Source of the DNA: Euzebyella marina
GTDB taxonomy: Bacteria; Bacteroidota; Bacteroidia; Flavobacteriales; Flavobacteriaceae
DNA length: 64,000 bases
Assembly (NCBI RefSeq): GCF_014855515.1
Contig: NZ_JACYFK010000003.1
Span: forward strand, 558,001 to 622,000
Direction: 5' to 3'
The notes beneath the pieces were generated by a model. It ran no database searches. It worked only from the letters and a program-made list of their open reading frames with translations, and had not been told where the DNA came from. The position numbers and the translations under genes were made by a program. Each line of letters begins with the position of its first letter. Within the stretch, counting starts at the first letter, position 1. This document shows positions 58,412 to 64,000 of this stretch, one piece after another.

Positions 58412-60994
58412 ATGCTGCATGATAAACTGACGTATCAAACGAAAGATTTGGTTTTGAAAATTAATAAGTATTATGATTCTACCGATTTATCTATAGAATA
58501 TTGGGATAGATACTTGGATACACTTTGCGGTAATAGGGAATATCAGAAGGAAGCAATTAAAAATGCTTTGATTTATCTAGCTTCAAAACAGTACAACTCT
58601 ATTAATGACTTAATTAGACAAAACCATTCGAATAATCCTGAAATTAGAAAGAGATTTGAGCATGTGGATGAATATTTCAAGAAAATTCAGTTGCCTCATA
58701 AACTTTCAGGCACTATCGATTTAGCAACTGGAACAGGAAAAAGTTTTGTCATGTTTGGAATTGCCCAAATAATGTTGGGATTGGGCATCGTAAAAAAAGT
58801 ATTGGTGCTTTGTCCTTCAATAACAATTGAAAAGGAGTTGAAAAGAAAATTTATTCAACTCTCATCTGATCCTAGACTTTCAGAATCAATACCGAAACAA
58901 GCAATTTTAAAAAACCCAAGAATTGTTGATGGTAGCGTCACGGTAGTAGAAGGTGATATCTGTATAGAAAATATCCATGCAGTATATGAGCGAACAGGCT
59001 CTTCTATTGAAGATAGTTTCGGTTTTAAAAAGGGATTTGAAACATTGGTTCTTAATGATGAATCACATCATATTTACAATAAAACAACGGGTAATGATTT
59101 GCAAAGTAAAAGCATCAAGGTTTGGAAAAGATTTTTACTGGATGATGCATATGCCTTTAATTATATTTTAGGTTTTACCGGTACAGCTTACATTGACAAC
59201 GACTACTTTAACGATGTGATATTCAGATATTCATTGAGAAGTGCAATTGACAAAGGTTTCACCAAATCCATTGACTATGTAGGTGAGGATGATAGTTCTA
59301 ACGAAGACCAAAGATTTCAAAAAATTTACCAGAACCATCAAAAGAATAAAATAATCTACAGGGATGTTAGGCCATTGACCATTTTGGTTACTAATAACAT
59401 AAATAATGCTAAACGACTGGAAACAAGGATTGTTGAGTTTCTATCCAAAGAGGAAAATATATCTGAAGAAGAAATTAGGAGGACAAAGGTCATAACAGTT
59501 ACTTCGGACAAAGTACATGAGCACAACCTGATAAGATTAGAAAATGTTGATGACAAAGATGAAACAATTGAATGGATAGTTTCTGTTTCAATGTTGACAG
59601 AAGGGTGGGACGTGAAAAATGTTTTTCAAATAGTTCCAATGGAGGAAAGAGCATTCAATTCAAAACTGCTAATTGCTCAAGTTTTGGGGAGAGGGTTGAG
59701 ATTACCTGATTTATATCCAAATGCAGCCAAAGTTGTTATTTTTAATCATTCATCGTGGGGTTCCAAAATTAGAGGTTTAGTTGATGAAGTTCTTGAAATT
59801 GAGTTAAGATTGGTTAGCCAAGTATTGACTAGTGAAACACAGGAAAGAAGTAAATATCACTTTAATCTTTATAACATCGATTATAAGAAAACGGAAAGAG
59901 GGGTTGAAAATACAAGTGAAACTAATACATTCAATTACAAGGGTTATATAAATTTAGAATCGTCAGTCTCCAATGTGAAAAAGGAAACTATTTATTTAAA
60001 CGTGTTAGGAGGAGTAAGTGAAGCCGAATATGATATTAAATATCGTTTTACGCCTTTAAAAGCAATAATTAATAAGATTTATAGTGAGTTTCAAACTAGG
60101 GAATGGGAAGGGGTTGTGTTGAAGTTGGCCGATTCGGAGTATACAAAGAATAATTTACCACCAAGAGAGGAAATAGAAAAATTATTGAGGCGTTCCATGG
60201 AAAGGGTTGGAATTGAAGGGGATTTAATAGATGAAAATAATAAGCGAAAAATATTTGCTGCATTTAACACACTATTGAGAAAGAAGAACAAATCAATTGT
60301 ATTGGAGAGACTAGCCCAAAAGCCATATCTAATATCAACTAAAAAAAGAGAAAGGGAAACTCTTTCGGTCGGTAATCTTAGAACCGCTGGATCTACGGTT
60401 TTCTACACAAATAAATATGAGTATGAAATAGAAGATGAGGATATACTGAGAATTTTGAATGAAGTATTAGAGGATGAGGATCTTTTGAAAAGTTCAGAAA
60501 GAGAGATCAACGCATTTGATTTTAAAACTCCTGTTGATATTCTATTTACCACTAAAGAACCAGAAAGAAAATTTGTTGAAAAATTAGTTAAAAATGACAA
60601 TTCCAAAATAATAGACGCTTGGTTGAAATCAACTAATCAAAATTTTTATTCGATTGAATACTCATTGACAACTGCAACAGGAAACCATACAAAGCAATCC
60701 AAGTTTAACCCAGATTTTTTTATAAAGGTATCCAAAAATGGTATTGAGCATATAATAGTGGTTGAGATAAAGAGCGATAAAGATTATTCTCCTGAAAACA
60801 AAGCTAAGTACAAATGGGCTTGTTCTCATTTTAAAGAACTTAATAATCAACTTGAATATCATAAAATCGACCAACACTATGACTTTCATTTTCTTAGCCC
60901 TGAAAATTATGACCAGTTTTTTGAGTATTTGAAAAATGGCAAGCTTATAGAAGGTAAGTTTATAAGTAACCTTGACAATGAATTAAATAATTAA
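58412..60994 (+). CDS. res: Type III restriction endonuclease subunit (Res)
   Basis: An 860-residue superfamily 2 helicase-nuclease. Walker A LATGTGKSFVMFGIA at about 108-122, DESHH near 215, LGFTGTAYI near 251, VLGRGLRLP near 425 as the last helicase motif; the C-terminal PD-(D/E)XK nuclease has NPDFFIKV and VVEIKSDKD near 767-787. Works with Mod to translocate and cut DNA lacking methylation between two inverted sites. Confidence 0.94.
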   Translation: MLHDKLTYQTKDLVLKINKYYDSTDLSIEYWDRYLDTLCGNREYQKEAIKNALIYLASKQYNSINDLIRQNHSNNPEIRKRFEHVDEYFKKIQLPHKLSGTIDLATGTGKSFVMFGIAQIMLGLGIVKKVLVLCPSITIEKELKRKFIQLSSDPRLSESIPKQAILKNPRIVDGSVTVVEGDICIENIHAVYERTGSSIEDSFGFKKGFETLVLNDESHHIYNKTTGNDLQSKSIKVWKRFLLDDAYAFNYILGFTGTAYIDNDYFNDVIFRYSLRSAIDKGFTKSIDYVGEDDSSNEDQRFQKIYQNHQKNKIIYRDVRPLTILVTNNINNAKRLETRIVEFLSKEENISEEEIRRTKVITVTSDKVHEHNLIRLENVDDKDETIEWIVSVSMLTEGWDVKNVFQIVPMEERAFNSKLLIAQVLGRGLRLPDLYPNAAKVVIFNHSSWGSKIRGLVDEVLEIELRLVSQVLTSETQERSKYHFNLYNIDYKKTERGVENTSETNTFNYKGYINLESSVSNVKKETIYLNVLGGVSEAEYDIKYRFTPLKAIINKIYSEFQTREWEGVVLKLADSEYTKNNLPPREEIEKLLRRSMERVGIEGDLIDENNKRKIFAAFNTLLRKKNKSIVLERLAQKPYLISTKKRERETLSVGNLRTAGSTVFYTNKYEYEIEDEDILRILNEVLEDEDLLKSSEREINAFDFKTPVDILFTTKEPERKFVEKLVKNDNSKIIDAWLKSTNQNFYSIEYSLTTATGNHTKQSKFNPDFFIKVSKNGIEHIIVVEIKSDKDYSPENKAKYKWACSHFKELNNQLEYHKIDQHYDFHFLSPENYDQFFEYLKNGKLIEGKFISNLDNELNN

Positions 60995-60996
60995 TT

Positions 60997-61230
60997 ATGT
61001 TTTTGAGAACAGAGCCATTAAGTAGGGAAGAAGAGGAACTTTTTGCGGCCTTATTGGATAAAGGTGTAAGTCTTCAAATTGTAATGTTTGAGGACTTGGA
61101 TGGAAAATCGGAATATCCAATTTATTTAGCCATATTTAATGGAAGACCTTGCCATTTTCACTATTCCCACAAAGACGAACATACTCTTAATGCTACAATA
61201 AGTGACGTTTGGAGGTTCTTGACCAAGTAA
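60997..61230 (+). CDS. Small hypothetical protein following res
   Basis: A 77-residue protein beginning 2 bp after the res stop, so it belongs to the restriction operon. N-terminal acidic helix (EPLSREEEELFAALLDKG), then beta strands including IYLAIFNGRPCHFHYSHKDE. No family recognised. The tight coupling suggests a role with the RM system, perhaps as a regulator. Confidence 0.6.
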   Translation: MFLRTEPLSREEEELFAALLDKGVSLQIVMFEDLDGKSEYPIYLAIFNGRPCHFHYSHKDEHTLNATISDVWRFLTK

Positions 61231-61317
61231 TTCCAAGTAAAATGTTTACCTGTCCTATTATTTTACGTCAGATATGAGAATGACTAAAGGTTGACGAAAA
61301 TCAGGGTATTTATAACT

Positions 61318-61785
61318 ATGCAAAATATTCTAAGCGAACCACAATTTGAAAACCATATTCGAAAAGATATATTGAATGAAATTCTATCTGATAGAGGGAA
61401 TTTTAAGCTATATGATTTTAAAAAGGCAGTAGATATTATGATAGCTGAAAATGGTTCTAGACCTAACTTATATTTTTTGGAAATTAAGTATCACAAAAAG
61501 AGTAATGGTAGATTAGGGTTCGGTTCAGGTAATGGTGTTGGATTTCAACCTGAAATGCTTAGAGATCAGACGGACTATTTTGAAACTAATTTAAGATGGA
61601 TATTGGGTAACATAGAAAGTGAGAATTATTGGTTTGTTGATAATACTGTAATTAGAAATTATATCAGTGGTGGTGTAATAGGAGAAAAGCATAATAATAT
61701 TCAAGCTAAATTCTTTAAAGAAGTACCTTCTGTAAGTAAGGAAAAACTCATGTTGCTTTTATCTGAATGGTTGTTCTTGCAATAA
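61318..61785 (+). CDS. Probable PD-(D/E)XK-like nuclease
   Basis: A 155-residue protein from the ATG at 61318; the frame opens at a TTG at 61291. D39 in KKAVDIMIAENGS and E55-x-K57 in NLYFLEIKYHKK, about 15 residues apart, form the D...ExK core of PD-(D/E)XK nucleases, with an E at residue 11 upstream. A glycine-rich loop (GRLGFGSGNGVGF) follows. Downstream of a complete type III system, it is a candidate accessory restriction nuclease or an independent defence gene. Confidence 0.55.
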   Translation: MQNILSEPQFENHIRKDILNEILSDRGNFKLYDFKKAVDIMIAENGSRPNLYFLEIKYHKKSNGRLGFGSGNGVGFQPEMLRDQTDYFETNLRWILGNIESENYWFVDNTVIRNYISGGVIGEKHNNIQAKFFKEVPSVSKEKLMLLLSEWLFLQ

Positions 61786-61867
61786 GTGTCGTTAATTATT
61801 TACCTCTTATAATGATACTTAGTAGAGGTCTTGATTATATAAACTAATGGAGTTTTTGGTATAAAAA

Positions 61868-61899
61868 TTGTTTTAAAACGTTTAAATTATATAATTTTG
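61868..61899 (+). promoter_or_regulatory. Promoter of the small ORF/GNAT pair
   Basis: TTG at 61868-61870, a 21-bp spacer and TAATTTTG at 61892-61899 match the Bacteroidota consensus. The predicted start lies about 10 bp before the ATG at 61917. Confidence 0.6.
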
Positions 61900-61916
61900 T
61901 ATCATATATAGAAACA

Positions 61917-62072
61917 ATGGCAATAGCAATTAAATCTATACCTGTATTAAAAGATAAAGCAGCAGTTCATTTTACTACCAAAATAGCTGAAAACTCTGCT
62001 AAGAAATCTTCTATTGATTTTTCCAAACAATCTTCTGTTGCTTCAAAGATTTTAGCTAAAGCTAAACTATAA
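61917..62072 (+). CDS. Small basic protein, candidate antitoxin
   Basis: A 51-residue Lys/Ser/Ala-rich protein (FTTKIAENSAKKSSIDFSKQ, ending KILAKAKL). Its TAA is in the same frame as the GNAT gene and only 9 bp ahead of its TTG start, so translation is probably coupled. Small proteins upstream of GNAT toxins act as antitoxins; this one has no recognised family, so the role is inferred from position. Confidence 0.5.
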   Translation: MAIAIKSIPVLKDKAAVHFTTKIAENSAKKSSIDFSKQSSVASKILAKAKL

Positions 62073-62081
62073 TCTTTTGCT

Positions 62082-62693
62082 TTGGGTTTTCTACTTGAAA
62101 GTTGCACATTAAAACCCTACAATCAAGAAGTTATAGATGGTTGTGAACCTTTTGATTGCGATCATCCTGATTTAAATGATTTTTTTAGAAATGATGTGGA
62201 AAATTATTCTGCTGAACTTTTAGGAAAAACTTATTGTTTTACTCTTGATGAAGATCCATCAATAATTGTTTGTGCTTTTACAATATCAAATGATAGTATT
62301 AAAACCACGCATCTTCCAAATTCTAGGAAAAAGAAAGTAATTAGGGAAATACCACGTGAAAAACATATGAGAAGCTATCCAGCGGTTTTAATTGGTCGTT
62401 TGGGAGTTCACAAAGATTATAGAAATGTTGAAGGTGAAGAGGATAATACTGGAAAACAATTAATGGATTTCATTAAGTCTTGGTTTATAGATGGAGCAAA
62501 TAAAACAGGATGTCGTTTTATTGTTGTGGATTCATATAATGAACCCAGGGCATTAAGATATTATGCTAAAAATGGTTTTGAAAGTCTATTTTCTACTGAA
62601 GAACAGGAGAGGGAATTTACAGGTTTACCGGATGAAGTAAAGCTATCAACGAGACTATTATTCTTTGACTTGATAGTTTTGGCAAAAGAATAG
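62082..62693 (+). CDS. GNAT-family N-acetyltransferase, possible toxin
   Basis: A 203-residue acetyltransferase-fold protein. CDHPDLNDFFRNDVENYS, TYCFTLDEDPSIIVCAFTIS and PAVLIGRLGVHKDYRN match GNAT strands 2-4; the acetyl-CoA loop is NTGKQLMDFIKSWF and YYAKNGFESLF is the last helix-strand. Start is TTG at 62082; no ATG is available. Arrangement with a tiny upstream ORF fits TacT/AtaT-like toxins that acetylate aminoacyl-tRNA, but metabolic GNATs cannot be excluded. Confidence 0.78.
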   Translation: MGFLLESCTLKPYNQEVIDGCEPFDCDHPDLNDFFRNDVENYSAELLGKTYCFTLDEDPSIIVCAFTISNDSIKTTHLPNSRKKKVIREIPREKHMRSYPAVLIGRLGVHKDYRNVEGEEDNTGKQLMDFIKSWFIDGANKTGCRFIVVDSYNEPRALRYYAKNGFESLFSTEEQEREFTGLPDEVKLSTRLLFFDLIVLAKE

Positions 62694-62918
62694 ACATACA
62701 ATAACTTGAAAATGTAGAACTATATTTTATCGAGTTAATATTTTGGATTTTATGTTTGATTCCAAATAGTTTAAATTTTAATCTTATTTTTACTAGTAGT
62801 TAAACACATAAAATTTGTGTTCAAAAGTTGTTTTTCGCTTTCCGTGTTCTTAACGGGAATACCTCCAAGATTACAGGGTTAAAACAATGATTTTCAATAC
62901 GATAAGATTACGTCGATG

Positions 62919-62934
62919 ATTCAGTCATCCCGAC
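62919..62934 (+). repeat. Right attachment site (att) repeat
   Basis: Near-identical copy of the tRNA 3' end at 42791-42806; the core CAGTCATCCCGAC is 62922-62934. It marks the right end of the element and the left end of a second one. Confidence 0.85.
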
Positions 62935-62976
62935 ACTTAGGATATTAAAATTGATTTTTTAATATGTAATTAAATG

Positions 62977-63012
62977 AAAACCAGTAAAATACATTTTTAC
63001 TGGTTTTTTTTG
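62977..63012 (+). terminator. Rho-independent terminator next to the second element's att
   Basis: AAAACCAGTAAAA (62977-62989) pairs with TTTTTACTGGTTTT around a short loop, followed by a run of T. It stands at the same place relative to the att repeat as the hairpin at 42827-42868 does to the tRNA gene. Otherwise 62694-63164 holds no ORF that I can support. Confidence 0.7.
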
Positions 63013-63032
63013 TATTCATTTATAGACACTAT

Positions 63033-63056
63033 AATTAGTGTCCTAATTAGTGTCCT
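63033..63056 (+). repeat. 12-bp tandem direct repeat, possible integrase arm sites
   Basis: AATTAGTGTCCT occurs twice back to back; AGACACT just upstream is an inverted partial match. Located between the att repeat and the second integrase, where arm-type integrase binding sites would be expected. Confidence 0.55.
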
Positions 63057-63164
63057 ATTTTCTAAGGAAAGAAATGCCTAAATTTATAGTTCACGACCTG
63101 TGATTCGACTTTCGAGATGATTTGGCTTTCGATTTAACTGAGTTTTCAATTAAATACGAAAGTG

Positions 63165-64000
63165 ATGATTTCAGAACACACATTCAACGTTCATTTCTGG
63201 TTGAGGAAAAATGCCCTTAAAAAAGATGGTACAGCTCCTATCTATGCGCGTATATGGATAGATAGTAAGGCAGTTGACATTAGTACAAAAAAAGCTGTAC
63301 TTGAGAAGAATTGGAATTACAATGCCTGCCGAGTTAAGTCCAAGGTAAAAAATTCAGGCAATATTAATGATGCACTGGATACAGTGAATTTAAACTTAAA
63401 AAGTGCCTACAGACAATTATTGGAGAAAGGCCATCCCATAACGGCCGAAGCTATAAAACTTCGCTATACAGGAAAAGATAGAGAAGTTTTGACATTAATG
63501 GAATTGATTACCTATCACAGGGAAAATGAAATCCAAAAGCTAGCCCCCGGAACTGTCAAGAATTATAAGGCTAGCGAAAAGTACATTCGACGTTTTATCC
63601 AAAAAGAATATAAAGTGAAGGACATTTATCTTCTGCACATCGATTATTCTTTTATAACAAAATTTGAAAATTATTTACGTACCTGTTCTCCATTAAAAAA
63701 ATCTCAACCCTTGCGGAACAATGGTATAATGAAACACTTGGAACGACTTCAAAAACTTACGAACATGGCTCTGAAGCATGGTTGGATTAAATCTAACCCT
63801 TTCAATTTGTTCCAATTGAAATTTGACTCATACGATAGCGCCTTTTTGGAACAGTCCGAGTTGGATTGTTTAATGAATGTATCACTATCCAATGACAGTA
63901 TGTCTCTAGTGAGGGATATTTTCGTTTTTTCGTGCTACACTGGTCTGAGTTATATAGAGGTGAAAAATTTAAGTGCAAAGAACATCGTTGAAGGAATTGA
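63165..64000 (+). CDS. Second tyrosine recombinase/integrase, cut by window edge
   Basis: Open from the ATG at 63165 (a GTG at 63162 is also in frame) to the end of the window, 278 codons without a stop. It has the same layout as the integrase at 43032: N-terminal arm region (VHFWLRKNALKKDGTAPIYA), core-binding domain (GTVKNYKASEKYIRRF; LRNNGIMKHLERLQKLTNMA) and the start of the catalytic domain with FSCYTGLSYIEVKNLS. Similar but not identical to the first, so a distinct element. It lies 230 bp after the right att repeat, as expected for a second integration at the same tRNA site. Confidence 0.92.
   Translation, partial: MISEHTFNVHFWLRKNALKKDGTAPIYARIWIDSKAVDISTKKAVLEKNWNYNACRVKSKVKNSGNINDALDTVNLNLKSAYRQLLEKGHPITAEAIKLRYTGKDREVLTLMELITYHRENEIQKLAPGTVKNYKASEKYIRRFIQKEYKVKDIYLLHIDYSFITKFENYLRTCSPLKKSQPLRNNGIMKHLERLQKLTNMALKHGWIKSNPFNLFQLKFDSYDSAFLEQSELDCLMNVSLSNDSMSLVRDIFVFSCYTGLSYIEVKNLSAKNIVEGI

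Larger units (their letters stand above)
42794..62934 (+). mobile_element. Integrative mobilizable element in tRNA-Pro, about 20.1 kb
   Basis: Bounded by 13-bp identical repeats of the tRNA 3' end. It carries its own integrase next to the tRNA gene (43032), a mobilization module (BfmA/BtgA-like 51937, MobB-like relaxase 52527) but no conjugative transfer genes, so it would need a helper element. Cargo: a TetR-controlled detoxification operon, VOC gene, IS110 insertion, XRE repressor, HEPN-domain gene, type III restriction-modification and a GNAT pair. A second integrase follows right after the right repeat. Confidence 0.85.

Overview
The window looks like the chromosome of a marine flavobacterium (Bacteroidota, probably Flavobacteriaceae). 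The evidence is the AT-rich DNA, TAnnTTTG-type -7 promoter elements, many lipoproteins and Tat-exported sugar enzymes, FGly-type sulfatases, a sulfatase/alpha-L-rhamnosidase fusion of the type known from ulvan degradation, and Bacteroidota-type integrases and mobilization genes. I cannot name the genus. No SusC/SusD pair, rRNA or CRISPR array is visible.

Region 1 (1-17178) is a redox block bracketed by two paralogous AraC-family regulators (1-689, cut by the window edge, and 8630-9535). It holds three aldo-keto reductases, a zinc alcohol dehydrogenase, a CBM9/DUF5916 outer-membrane protein, a cupin, a short AraC-type protein, a flavodoxin, an esterase and a molybdenum hydroxylase (one Fe-S subunit, two large subunits). 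Three promoters here share one architecture: two direct half-sites 21 bp apart, followed at constant distance by a TAnnTTTG box. Two genes (first molybdenum large subunit, esterase) each carry a single in-frame TAG, and a SnoaL-like gene is truncated, so the second half of the block is decaying.

Region 2 (17359-42572) is sulfated-polysaccharide and sugar catabolism: sulfatase-GH78 fusion, GH105 unsaturated uronyl hydrolase, two Gfo/Idh/MocA oxidoreductases, a sialate O-acetylesterase-like protein, two more sulfatases, a DUF5060 glycosidase-like lipoprotein, an esterase, a VanX-type dipeptidase and another aldo-keto reductase. A GMC oxidoreductase, a gluconate-dehydrogenase subunit 3-like protein and a sugar isomerase/epimerase may form a periplasmic 3-keto-sugar route. 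GDP-mannose dehydratase and GDP-fucose synthase sit among these genes although they are biosynthetic.

Region 3 (42732-62934) is a tRNA-Pro gene followed by a 20.1-kb integrative mobilizable element bounded by 16-bp near-identical repeats of the tRNA 3' end. It carries a tyrosine recombinase, a TetR-controlled operon of reductases and aldehyde/glyoxal detoxification enzymes, a VOC gene flanked by 24-bp repeats, an IS110-family insertion, BfmA/BtgA and MobB-like mobilization genes with a candidate oriT, an XRE repressor, a HEPN-domain protein with a repeated C-terminal unit, a type III restriction-modification system with two small companions (one a probable PD-(D/E)XK nuclease), and a candidate GNAT toxin-antitoxin pair. 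No conjugation machinery is present.

Region 4 (62935-64000) starts a second element: a terminator, a 12-bp tandem repeat and the first 278 codons of another integrase of the same family, which points to tandem integration at the same tRNA gene.
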